NCBI GenBank assembly: GCA_030839005.1
Contig: JAUZEM010000295.1
Location: 1 to 5,936 of the forward strand
DNA length: 5,936 bases
Source: Actinomycetota bacterium
GTDB taxonomy: Bacteria; Actinomycetota; Acidimicrobiia; IMCC26256; PALSA-610
Direction of reading: 5' to 3'
The notes under the pieces were generated by a model. The model had not been told where the DNA came from and searched no databases. It was given only the letters and a program-made list of their open reading frames with translations. Every line of letters begins with the position of its first letter. Within the stretch, counting starts at the first letter, position 1. The position numbers were made by a program, and so were the translations under genes. This document shows positions 1-5,936 of this stretch, in pieces.

Positions 1-892
1 GGGCGGCGGGCCGAAGATAGATGCGGTCGAAGTTGAAGTCCCGGAATGTGGCGAGCGCTCCCGCCGCAGGTTCTGTCATCCCGACCCGGCCAGTGCGGTC
101 GATCGCGTCGAGCACCGCGTGCACGAACGCGCCCACCTGATGTGAACCCTTCCGCCCCACCACCGCGGCGACTTCTTCCGGCAGGTCCGCCGGGGTCAGG
201 ATGCCGGCCCGCACCGCGTCCTCGAAGTCGTGGCACACGTACGCGACGCGATCGGACCAGGCGACGACCTCGCCTTCGGGAGTGGAGGGCGCGGGCCGTC
301 GCCAGGAATGGTTGCGCACTCCGTCGAGCGTCTCGGCGCACAGGTTCAAGGGAGCCAGGGTCACGTCGGCGCCATAGACGGCGTGGTCGTAGCCACCCGG
401 GACGTAGGGCGAGAACGCTTCCTCCGACGAATGACCGGCGGGACCGTGGCCGCAGTCGTGCGCGAGCGCGATCGCTTCGGTCAGCGGCACGCACAGCCCG
501 GTGACCCGGGCGATACCGGTGGCCACCTGCGCGACCTCGACCGCATGCGTGAGACGCGTGCGCAGGTGATCGTCTTCCGGCGCGATGAACACCTGGCACT
601 TCCCCGCGAGCCGGCGCCAAGCGTGGGAATGCTTCACGCGATCGAGATCACGCTCGAAGCACAGTCGATAGGGATCGGGATCCTCGTCGCGCGCGCGTGT
701 TCCCGCGCCGACCGGGCGCGTCGCGCCGGGCGCGAGCGTGGCGTCGAGCGCGGCTTCGCGGGCCTCGCGTCGTTGCACGCCGCGCCCGACGAATCCTTCC
801 GCGCCGGGATGTGCGTGACGCACGAGCGCGTGGTCCAGCTCGTGGTCCAACGTGTGACCCAACTCGTGGTCGGGCGCGTGGTCGACCGGCAT
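1..892 (-). CDS. dgt: dGTPase-like HD-domain triphosphohydrolase (3' end outside the window)
   Basis: Deoxyguanosinetriphosphate triphosphohydrolase-like protein, expected to cleave dNTPs to deoxynucleosides and triphosphate and so adjust the dNTP pool. The minus frame is open from the ATG at 892 to the left edge: 297 codons without a stop, the last complete one at 4-2. Family landmarks appear in order: DPYRLCFERDLDRVKHSHAWRRLAGKCQVF, RTRLTHAVEVAQVA with metal ligand His116, IALAHDCGHGPAGHSSEEAF with His145-Asp146, GGYDHAVYG, VAWSDRVAYVCHDFEDAVRAG with the fourth ligand Asp214, and late in the visible part ATFRDFNFDRIYLRP. So the H...HD...D metal site is complete. The usual GHxPFGH reads GHGPAGH. 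Residues 1-38 precede the conserved core and contain five His-rich tetrapeptides. GTG codons at 823 and 778 are alternative starts; 778 would begin VQRREAREAALDATLAPGATR, closer to typical relatives. The ATG at 892 has only a weak upstream purine stretch. The gene lies 42 nt after the acetyltransferase stop. In actinobacteria dnaG often follows. Confidence 0.92.
   Translation of the reverse strand, partial: MPVDHAPDHELGHTLDHELDHALVRHAHPGAEGFVGRGVQRREAREAALDATLAPGATRPVGAGTRARDEDPDPYRLCFERDLDRVKHSHAWRRLAGKCQVFIAPEDDHLRTRLTHAVEVAQVATGIARVTGLCVPLTEAIALAHDCGHGPAGHSSEEAFSPYVPGGYDHAVYGADVTLAPLNLCAETLDGVRNHSWRRPAPSTPEGEVVAWSDRVAYVCHDFEDAVRAGILTPADLPEEVAAVVGRKGSHQVGAFVHAVLDAIDRTGRVGMTEPAAGALATFRDFNFDRIYLRPAA
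824..883 (-). repeat. 12-bp tandem repeat encoding five [D/G]-H-x-[L/P] tetrapeptides
   Basis: Five consecutive 12-bp units lie at the 5' end of the dGTPase frame and are read as DHAP, DHEL, GHTL, DHEL and DHAL (residues 4-23). On the plus strand the heptamer CGTGGTC recurs exactly at 829, 841, 865 and 877. The middle unit is diverged: TGTGACC at 853. The repeat is in frame and keeps GC-rich third positions (GAC, CAC, GAG), so it looks translated. If the true start is a downstream GTG, it would instead be leader sequence. Confidence 0.75.
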
Positions 893-934
893 ACGCGAAG
901 CGTACCGACCGGGTGAGACACCGTGAGCGCCGCG

Positions 935-1396
935 TCAGGGGTTCGGGGGCTCGGACCAGCGCTCCATCCAGCGATCGACCCGGATGATCGGCTCGAACCC
1001 GACCTTCGCGTACAGGCCGTGCGCGTCGCGGGTCCCGAGGACCAGTCGCGGCAGATGATCGAACGCCTCGACGACGCACCGAATGAGGAACACACCGACC
1101 CCACCGCCCCGGTGGCCGTCGAGCACGAAGAGGTCGGCCACCCATCCGAACGAGACGTCGTCGGTCAACACGCGCGCGAAGCCGACCTGTTCGCCCGTCG
1201 GCTCGTGCACAACGCTGAAGCACGCCGACATCTCGTTCGCCCTCGCCTGCTGCTCGCGCGAGCGGCCGACCACCCAGTAGGACTCCTCCGAGAGGAACCG
1301 GTACACGACGTCGAGGTCGACGCGCGCGGGATCGGTGGTGACGACGTAGTCGCCGTCACTCCAGCGGTGGATCGAGCCGGACCGAGGGGATGGCAT
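935..1396 (-). CDS. GNAT-family N-acetyltransferase
   Basis: A 153-residue cytosolic acyl-CoA-dependent acetyltransferase of the GNAT fold. GDYVVTTDPARVDLDVVYRF (14-34) followed by SEESYWVVGRSR (36-47) is the N-terminal hallmark of a common small GNAT subgroup. EQVGFARVLTD (69-79) is strand 4. VADLFVLDGHRGGGVGVFLI (86-105) carries motif A with its pyrophosphate-binding R-G-G-G-V-G loop. TRDAHGLYAKVGFEPI (122-137) is motif B with the typical Tyr. The length is normal and the fold complete. The ATG at 1396 is chosen because the next in-frame start (a GTG around residue 31) would remove the conserved N-terminal strand, while starts further upstream run deeper into the thioesterase gene. No good Shine-Dalgarno site is visible, so translation may depend on coupling to the thioesterase. 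The acetyl acceptor is unknown. The reading frame after its TGA is the same frame as the dGTPase gene that follows. Confidence 0.88.
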   Translation of the reverse strand: MPSPRSGSIHRWSDGDYVVTTDPARVDLDVVYRFLSEESYWVVGRSREQQARANEMSACFSVVHEPTGEQVGFARVLTDDVSFGWVADLFVLDGHRGGGVGVFLIRCVVEAFDHLPRLVLGTRDAHGLYAKVGFEPIIRVDRWMERWSEPPNP

Positions 1397-1796
1397 AGGT
1401 GACGGATGCTCGCGCGCACGGCGCGCTCTCACCAGCCGAATACATGAGCACATCTCCGACCGCGAGGCGCTTGCCGATCTTGTGCAACGTGGTCTCCGCA
1501 ATGACATCGGCGGGGCCGGGCTTGCGCAGGAAGTCGATGTCGAGGTGCGACGTCACCGAGAGCGGCTCCCGGCCGATCATCGCGAGCAACGCCACCCACA
1601 GGCCGGTGTCGGCGAGCATCATCAACGACGGTCCGCTGATCGTCCCGCCCGGCCGCAACCGGAACTCGTTGAACACCATGCGCACCCGAGCGTGCATCGG
1701 CCGGACGTCTTCGATCACGAAGTACTCCATCGACCCGGGGAACACCTCGTCGAGAAACGCGGTGATCTCGGCGGCCGACAGCCGGGTCGCCGCCAC
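1356..1796 (-). CDS. PaaI-like hotdog-fold thioesterase
   Basis: A 146-residue protein of the PaaI/4HBT hotdog family, which usually hydrolyses acyl-CoA thioesters as a cytosolic dimer or tetramer. RPGGTISGPSLMMLADTGLW (about 48-67) is the central-helix signature, with the GG turn and Asp63 at the usual acidic catalytic position. SVTSHLDIDFLRKP (about 80-93) is the following strand with the conserved R-P turn, and DVIAETTLHKIGKRLAVGDVLMY is the typical later strand pair. The histidine of the classic HGG form is not visible; this is the RPGG version. The GTG at 1796 is chosen because it lies just after the ppdK stop and gives a normal family length. The frame stays open upstream into ppdK, but that extension is only Arg/Pro-rich out-of-frame sequence. 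No clear Shine-Dalgarno site precedes the GTG, so the start is uncertain. The substrate cannot be told from sequence. The 3' end overlaps the acetyltransferase start by about 41 nt. Confidence 0.85.
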   Translation of the reverse strand: MAATRLSAAEITAFLDEVFPGSMEYFVIEDVRPMHARVRMVFNEFRLRPGGTISGPSLMMLADTGLWVALLAMIGREPLSVTSHLDIDFLRKPGPADVIAETTLHKIGKRLAVGDVLMYSAGESAPCARASVTYAIPSVRLDPPLE

Positions 1797-1810
1797 CTCA
1801 GGCCGGCACT

Positions 1811-4459
1811 TCAGGCCGACGCGCCGGGGCCGCCGGCACCGACCGCGGCGTGGGCGGCCGCGAGGCGGGCGATCGGGACGCGGTACGGCGAGCACGACAC
1901 GTAGTCGAGACCGACCTCGTGGCAGAACGCGACCGAGGCCGGATCACCGCCGTGCTCGCCGCAGATCCCGAGCTTGAGGTCGGCGCGGGTGGCGCGTCCG
2001 CGCTCACAACCCATGCGCACGAGCTGGCCCACACCCTCGACGTCGAGTGTCTCGAACGGGTTCGCGGACAGCAGCTTGTTCTCGAGATACTGGCTCATGA
2101 AGCGGCCCTCGACATCGTCGCGCGAGAACCCGAAGGTCATCTGCGTGAGGTCGTTGGTGCCGAACGAGAAGAACTCGGCGACTTCGGCGATCCCGTCGGC
2201 GACCAGGGCGGCACGAGGCGTCTCGATCATCGTTCCGACGAGATAGTCGACCTCGATGTTCGCGGCGCGCAACACCTTGCCGGCCTCTTCACGCGTCCAC
2301 TGCTCGAGCAACCGGAGCTCGGGCTCGCTCACGATCAACGGGATCATGATCTCGACGATCGGGTTGCCGCCAGCACGCCGGCGCGTCACCACCGCCTGCA
2401 TCAGCGCGCGTACCTGCATCCGGTACAGACCGGGTTTGATGATGCCGAGCCGGCAACCGCGCGTTCCGAGCATCGGGTTGGATTCCCGCCAGAGCTCCGC
2501 CGCATGCAACAGCTTGAGCTCCTTTTCGGTGATCTCGCCCTTCGCCTGCTTGACGATCAGCTCCTCGTGATCGGGAAGGAACTCGTGCAGCGGCGGGTCG
2601 AGCAGGCGCACCGTGACGGGCAGTCCGTCCATCGCCTCGAGGATGCCTTCGAAGTCGGCTTCTTGCTGGGCGCGCAGCTCCTCGAGCGCCGCGGCCTCGT
2701 CGTCGGGCGTGTCGGCGAGGATCATGCGCTGCACGATCGGAAGCCGGTCGCCGAGGAACATGTGCTCGGTGCGACACAAGCCGATCCCCTCCGCTCCGAA
2801 TTCGCGCGCCTTGCGCGCGTCTTCGGGCAGGTCGGCATTCGTCCGGACCTTCAAGGTCCGCAACCCGTCGGCCCAGCCCAAGATGATGCCGAACGGTCCG
2901 CTCGGTTCGGGCGTGATGACCGGCACCTCGCCGACCACGATCTCACCGGTCGTTCCGTTGATCGAGATGACGTCACCCTCGCGGACGGTGGTGTCGCCGG
3001 CGGTGAAGGTGCGGCCCGCGAGATCGATCTTCACCGCTTCCGCGCCACAGATCGCCGGCTTGCCCATGCCGCGCGCGACGACGGCCGCGTGCGACACCAA
3101 CCCGCCGCGCGAGGTCAGGATCCCTTCGGCCGCGATCATGCCGTGCAGGTCGTCGGGCGACGTCTCGGGGCGCACGAGGATGACGAGCTCCCCCGCCTCG
3201 TGGCGCGCCTCGGCTTCGTCGGCCGTGAAGTACACCTTCCCGACCGCGGCGCCCGGCGACGCGTTCAAGCCCTTGGCGAGGACGGTGAACTTCGCCTTAG
3301 GGTCGAACTGCGGGTGCAGCAATTGGTCGAGCTGTGCGGGCTGGATCCGCAGCACGGCCTCGGTTGTGTCGATGAGTCCCTCGTCGACCATCTCGACGGC
3401 CATGCGCAGCGCCGCCGCCGCCGTGCGCTTCCCGATGCGAGTCTGCAGCATGAACAGGCGACCCTGCTCGATCGTGAACTCGATGTCGCACATGTCGCGG
3501 TAGTGATCTTCGAGCAGCTTCATCAGCCCGAGGAGCTCCATGTGCGGCCCGGGGAACTCGTTGCTCATCGCCTCGAGCGGCTCGGTTATGCGAATGCCCG
3601 CGACGACGTCTTCGCCTTGCGCGTTCTTCAGGAAGTCGCCGTACGGCTTGTGCTCCCCCGTCGAAGGATTGCGCGTGAACGCGACACCGGTACCCGAGTC
3701 GTCACCCTTGTTGCCGAACACCATCGTCTGCACGTTGACCGCGGTGCCGAGGTCGTCGGGGATCCGTTCGAGACGGCGGTAGTCGCGCGCCCGCCGGCCG
3801 TTCCACGACTTGAACACCGCCTCGACGGCGTAGCGGAGCTGCTCCTGCGGATCGGTCGGGAAGTCGACGCCGGCTTCAGACTTCACGATGCCCTTGAACG
3901 TGTCGACCAGTCCGGCCATATCCTCGGCCCTCAATTCGGTGTCGACGCTCACACTCTTGCTCTCGACGAGATCGTGCAGCGCTTCCTCGAAGAGCTCGCC
4001 CGAGACGTCGAGGACGATCTTGCCGAACATCTGCACGAAACGACGGTAGGAGTCGTACGCGAAACGCTCGTTCTGCGTCTGCTTCGCCAGGCCCTTGACC
4101 GAGTTGTCGTTGAGACCGAGGTTCAGGACCGTGTCCATCATCCCCGGCATCGAGAACGGCGCGCCGGAACGAACGGATACGAGCAATGGGTCGTCGGCGT
4201 CGCCGAGCAACTTGCCCGTCTTCTGCTCGAGCTGCTGACGAGCGACGGCCACCTCGGCCATCAGCCCCGGGGGAAGCTCGTCGCCGAGCGCCATGTACGC
4301 CTTGCACGCGTCGGTGCTGATGGTGAAGCCGGGGGGAACGGGAAGGCCGAGATTCGTCATCTCGGCGAGGTTGGCGCCCTTGCCGCCGAGCAGGTACTTC
4401 TGATCGCGACCGCCCTCCTCGAACGCGTAGACGTACTTCTGCCGACCCGGCTCCGACAT
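1811..4459 (-). CDS. ppdK: Pyruvate, phosphate dikinase (complete)
   Basis: Interconverts ATP, phosphate and pyruvate with AMP, pyrophosphate and phosphoenolpyruvate in the cytosol. It can serve gluconeogenic PEP formation or PPi-linked glycolysis. The length, 882 residues, is normal and all three domains are intact. The N-terminal ATP-grasp part has GGKGANLAEMTNLGLPVPPG near residue 25, GVAFTRNPSTGEHKPYGDFL, NAQGEDVVAG, and LFMLQTRIGKRT. The swivelling phosphohistidine domain has TSRGGLVSHAAVVARGMG with catalytic His457. The C-terminal PEP/pyruvate barrel has CRTEHMF (Arg563), VRLLDPPLHEF (Arg618), NPMLGTRG, TMIETPRAAL (Glu746), FGTNDLTQ (Asn769-Asp770) and GICGEHGGDP (catalytic Cys833). These match the active-site residues known in Clostridium symbiosum PPDK to within one or two positions. 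The residue two before His457 is Val455, where plant and many bacterial enzymes have a regulatory Thr. GEHGGDP and SCSPYRVPIARLAAAH separate it from PEP synthase. It starts 10 nt after the J-like/RDD gene and ends 14 nt before the thioesterase. Confidence 0.97.
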   Translation of the reverse strand: MSEPGRQKYVYAFEEGGRDQKYLLGGKGANLAEMTNLGLPVPPGFTISTDACKAYMALGDELPPGLMAEVAVARQQLEQKTGKLLGDADDPLLVSVRSGAPFSMPGMMDTVLNLGLNDNSVKGLAKQTQNERFAYDSYRRFVQMFGKIVLDVSGELFEEALHDLVESKSVSVDTELRAEDMAGLVDTFKGIVKSEAGVDFPTDPQEQLRYAVEAVFKSWNGRRARDYRRLERIPDDLGTAVNVQTMVFGNKGDDSGTGVAFTRNPSTGEHKPYGDFLKNAQGEDVVAGIRITEPLEAMSNEFPGPHMELLGLMKLLEDHYRDMCDIEFTIEQGRLFMLQTRIGKRTAAAALRMAVEMVDEGLIDTTEAVLRIQPAQLDQLLHPQFDPKAKFTVLAKGLNASPGAAVGKVYFTADEAEARHEAGELVILVRPETSPDDLHGMIAAEGILTSRGGLVSHAAVVARGMGKPAICGAEAVKIDLAGRTFTAGDTTVREGDVISINGTTGEIVVGEVPVITPEPSGPFGIILGWADGLRTLKVRTNADLPEDARKAREFGAEGIGLCRTEHMFLGDRLPIVQRMILADTPDDEAAALEELRAQQEADFEGILEAMDGLPVTVRLLDPPLHEFLPDHEELIVKQAKGEITEKELKLLHAAELWRESNPMLGTRGCRLGIIKPGLYRMQVRALMQAVVTRRRAGGNPIVEIMIPLIVSEPELRLLEQWTREEAGKVLRAANIEVDYLVGTMIETPRAALVADGIAEVAEFFSFGTNDLTQMTFGFSRDDVEGRFMSQYLENKLLSANPFETLDVEGVGQLVRMGCERGRATRADLKLGICGEHGGDPASVAFCHEVGLDYVSCSPYRVPIARLAAAHAAVGAGGPGASA

Positions 4460-4465
4460 CACGAA

Positions 4466-4471
4466 CCTTTC
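4466..4471 (-). promoter_or_regulatory. Ribosome binding site that decides the ppdK start
   Basis: GAAAGG on the minus strand overlaps the TGA stop of the preceding gene (4472-4470). It sits 6 nt before the ATG at 4459 but only 3 nt before the in-frame GTG at 4462. The spacing favours the ATG as the true start, giving 882 rather than 883 residues. The shared bases suggest that translation of ppdK is coupled to the gene upstream. Confidence 0.6.
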
Positions 4472-5495
4472 AATTTCCGGCGTCGCTGACGACGATCGTG
4501 TGGGCGAAGCGGTCGTGCACGCCTTGCATGTTCGGATTACGCATCCACATGGTGACGCCGAAGAGGACGATGACCGCCGCGATCTGTTGAAGCACGAAAT
4601 ACAGCACGAACGTCACGAGAACGATGAGCCCGAAGCGAACGACGGCACCGCGCAGACCGAGCGGCGAGCCGTCCTCGCGCAACGTCTTGAGATGCTGGAT
4701 GCGCTTGCCGAGCGTCCGTCCGGTCAACGCGGTGGGGATCGCGAGATACAAGAACCCGAGGAAGAACGCGATCGCGATGCCGCCGATGAAGTAGGGATTG
4801 AGTTTCGCGGCGGCGTCGTCGCGTTGCTTGGTCAAGCGCGTGATTTCAGCCTTGGCGTCGTCCGAAATCTTCTGATCCGTCGCCTGCGCAGTGGTGTTGT
4901 TCGTCTTCTTGTCGGCGCTCACGCGCGTGTCGGCGTCGCTCTTGATCTTGTTCTGCTTGGTGATGTCAGCGTTCCGCTGATCGACTTCCTTGACGATCGC
5001 CGGCTTCTGCGACTTGGCCACGGCCTGGGCCGCGATCTGACTGCCGCTGACGAGCACGATCAGCACGAGCAGGTCGATCACCATCGCGATGATGCGTTGC
5101 TTCGGCGCGGGGAACTTCGTGCCCGCGGGCAGCGCGATCGTCGGCGTCTTCATCCGGGCCTGGCGGGCTTCGCGCGTGGACTGCTGGCGCGCCTGGCGGG
5201 AGTTGCGGGCGGTCGCGCGCAGGCCCTGCGGACCCGAGCCGTTCGAGCTCGTCGTCTCGTCCTCTTCATCCGCGCCGAGCGTGTCCGACTCGGCGGCCGC
5301 GGCCCGCTGCTGGTCGTAACGACCGCGTTGATAGGGGTCGGAGAGCACGTTCCACGCCTTGTTGAGCTTGGCCGCGTCGGCCTTACCCGAATCGCTGGCG
5401 GTGTCGAGCCCATCCTTGCGGACGCGGTAGGCGCCCCGGATGTCGTCGACCGACGCGCCGGCGTCGACACCCAGCAACGAGTAGTAGTCGTCCAT
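4470..5495 (-). CDS. Membrane protein: degenerate J domain plus RDD domain
   Basis: A 341-residue protein. Residues 3-61 resemble a DnaJ J domain: DYYSLLGVDAGASVDDIRGAYR is helix I to helix II, and LNKAWNVLSDPYQRGRYD is helices III-IV. The HPD tripeptide that activates DnaK is missing; residues about 31-33 read DTA. Residues 62-130 are a polar, low-complexity linker rich in Ala, Arg, Gln and Ser. The RDD domain follows: QRIIAMVIDLLVLIVL (about 133-148) is the first membrane segment with the family Arg and Asp, residues 235-256 are the second, TGRTLGKRIQHLKTL (258-272) is the conserved loop, and 284-315 is the third. It closes with the family-like QGVHDRFAHTIVV (324-336). Between segments 1 and 2, residues about 158-232 form a very hydrophilic Lys/Asp/Gln/Thr-rich, probably helical stretch. 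The ATG at 5495 is chosen because the J-like fold begins there, it has a purine-rich site upstream, and it overlaps the glyS stop. RDD proteins have been linked to transport and envelope roles, but the function here is unknown. Confidence 0.85.
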   Translation of the reverse strand: MDDYYSLLGVDAGASVDDIRGAYRVRKDGLDTASDSGKADAAKLNKAWNVLSDPYQRGRYDQQRAAAAESDTLGADEEDETTSSNGSGPQGLRATARNSRQARQQSTREARQARMKTPTIALPAGTKFPAPKQRIIAMVIDLLVLIVLVSGSQIAAQAVAKSQKPAIVKEVDQRNADITKQNKIKSDADTRVSADKKTNNTTAQATDQKISDDAKAEITRLTKQRDDAAAKLNPYFIGGIAIAFFLGFLYLAIPTALTGRTLGKRIQHLKTLREDGSPLGLRGAVVRFGLIVLVTFVLYFVLQQIAAVIVLFGVTMWMRNPNMQGVHDRFAHTIVVSDAGN

Positions 5496-5936
5496 CAGCA
5501 GGCCCCACCCAGACGATCGCGGAGCTCGCCGACGAGCCGGTCGAGCGGAATTCGCTCCTGTGCCATTGAATCCCGATCGCGCACCGTCACTGCACGGTCG
5601 TCGATCGTGTCGAAGTCGATCGTGACGCACAGCGGCGTGCCGATCTCGTCCTGTCGGCGGTAGCGGCGGCCGATCGCGCCCGCGAGGTCGACATCGATCA
5701 TGAAATGGGGCCGCAACGCCTTCGCAACCTCGTCGGTCAACGGCAGGAGAGTGTCCTTCTTCGAGAGCGGCAGGACCGCCACGGTGATCGGGGCGAGCCG
5801 CGGATCGAGCCGCAGCACGGTGCGCCTCTCGACCTTGCCCTCGGCGGTCGGCGCCTCGTCCTCGTCATACGCGGCGAGCAGGAAGGCGAGCGTCGACCGG
5901 TCGGCACCGCCCGAGGGCTCGATCACGTAGGGCACG
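5495..5936 (-). CDS. glyS: Glycyl-tRNA synthetase, C-terminal part (5' end outside the window)
   Basis: Class II glycyl-tRNA synthetase of the single-chain (alpha2) type, which charges tRNA-Gly with glycine in the cytoplasm. About 146 residues are visible. They open inside the catalytic domain with PYVIEPSGGADRSTLAFLL, the motif 3 region carrying its invariant Arg, followed by the acidic AAYDEDEAP linker. The rest is the anticodon-binding domain: LAPITVAVLPLSKKD starts the characteristic strand, and GAIGRRYRRQDEIGTPLCVT is the conserved late segment. The frame is open through the right edge, so the first visible valine codon (GTG) is internal and not a start. The gene ends in TGA at 5497-5495, whose last base is the first base of the next gene's ATG. 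Recognition is by motif and is strong; about two thirds of the protein should lie beyond the window. Confidence 0.95.
   Translation of the reverse strand, partial: VPYVIEPSGGADRSTLAFLLAAYDEDEAPTAEGKVERRTVLRLDPRLAPITVAVLPLSKKDTLLPLTDEVAKALRPHFMIDVDLAGAIGRRYRRQDEIGTPLCVTIDFDTIDDRAVTVRDRDSMAQERIPLDRLVGELRDRLGGAC
5503..5510 (-). promoter_or_regulatory. Ribosome binding site for the J-like/RDD gene
   Basis: The minus-strand sequence GGGTGGGG lies 7 nt before the ATG at 5495, inside the last codons of glyS. It is a moderate Shine-Dalgarno match and supports this ATG over the longer reading frame that continues upstream into glyS. The TGATG overlap suggests that translation of the two genes is coupled. 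Confidence 0.5.

Noticed and set aside
230..916. A 228-codon plus-strand reading frame over the dGTPase region
   Set aside because: It mirrors the dGTPase codons on the other strand. The minus frame contains the full HD-domain motif series, which is decisive.
893..934. Possible promoter or terminator in the 42-nt gap before the dGTPase gene
   Set aside because: The best structure is a 4-bp stem with a 3-nt loop (GGTG-TCT-CACC) without a T-run, and no convincing -35/-10 pair is visible. Too weak to call.
634..1223. Two minus-strand reading frames of 156 and 191 codons across the acetyltransferase/dGTPase junction
   Set aside because: They are out of frame with both real genes, are Arg/Ser/Ala-rich and carry no motif; they are shadow frames.
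1797..1895. Longer N terminus for the thioesterase, starting at the GTG at 1895 inside ppdK
   Set aside because: The extra residues are an Arg/Pro-rich out-of-frame reading of the conserved PPDK C terminus, and the family length is already met from the GTG at 1796.
1850..4489. A continuous 879-codon plus-strand reading frame antisense to almost all of ppdK
   Set aside because: In GC-rich genes with biased third positions the antisense frame is often free of stops. The translation is rich in Arg, His, Asp and Val with no recognisable domain, while the minus strand encodes a complete PPDK with all active-site residues.
4500..5663. A 387-codon plus-strand reading frame antisense to the J-like/RDD gene and the end of glyS
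   Set aside because: Same antisense artefact: Arg/His/Asp/Val-rich low-complexity translation that crosses a real gene boundary, with no family motif.
5933..5935. GTG as a start codon for the gene at the right edge
   Set aside because: It is an internal valine of the conserved PYVIEPS motif of glycyl-tRNA synthetase, and the frame stays open to the window edge.

Overview
The window is GC-rich (my estimate is mid-60s percent) and gene-dense. Every gene I can support lies on the minus strand, so the locus reads from right to left. Protein families, GC content and layout point to an actinobacterium. The combination of a glycyl-tRNA synthetase, a PPDK and a dGTPase, together with a J-like/RDD membrane protein, makes me think of the Acidimicrobiia lineage. 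That is recollection of neighbourhoods, not a computed placement.

Layout in transcription order: (1) the C-terminal part of a single-chain glycyl-tRNA synthetase (5936-5495, its 5' end outside the window); (2) a 341-residue membrane protein with a degenerate J domain and an RDD domain (5495-4470), joined to glyS by a TGATG stop/start overlap; (3) a full-length pyruvate, phosphate dikinase (4459-1811), 10 nt downstream; (4) a PaaI-like hotdog thioesterase (1796-1356), 14 nt downstream; (5) a GNAT acetyltransferase (1396-935), overlapping the thioesterase by about 41 nt; (6) a dGTPase-like HD phosphohydrolase (892 to the left edge, 3' end outside the window), 42 nt downstream. All gaps are at most 42 nt. 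I see no convincing terminator or internal promoter, so a single co-transcribed block is likely, with its promoter beyond the right edge.

The roles are mostly housekeeping: glycine charging for translation, PEP/pyruvate interconversion, and dNTP-pool control. An acyl-CoA thioesterase and an acetyltransferase of unknown substrate sit between PPDK and the dGTPase. These genes are not one obvious pathway. In many actinobacteria dgt is followed by dnaG, so dnaG may lie just past the left edge; that is inference.

I find no mobile element, CRISPR array, RNA gene or clearly new system. The points worth a second look are sequence details: a PPDK that lacks the phospho-regulated threonine beside its catalytic histidine, a J domain without HPD fused to an RDD protein with an unusually long charged loop, and five Asp-His-x-Leu-type tetrapeptide repeats at the N terminus of the dGTPase, encoded by a 12-bp tandem repeat.
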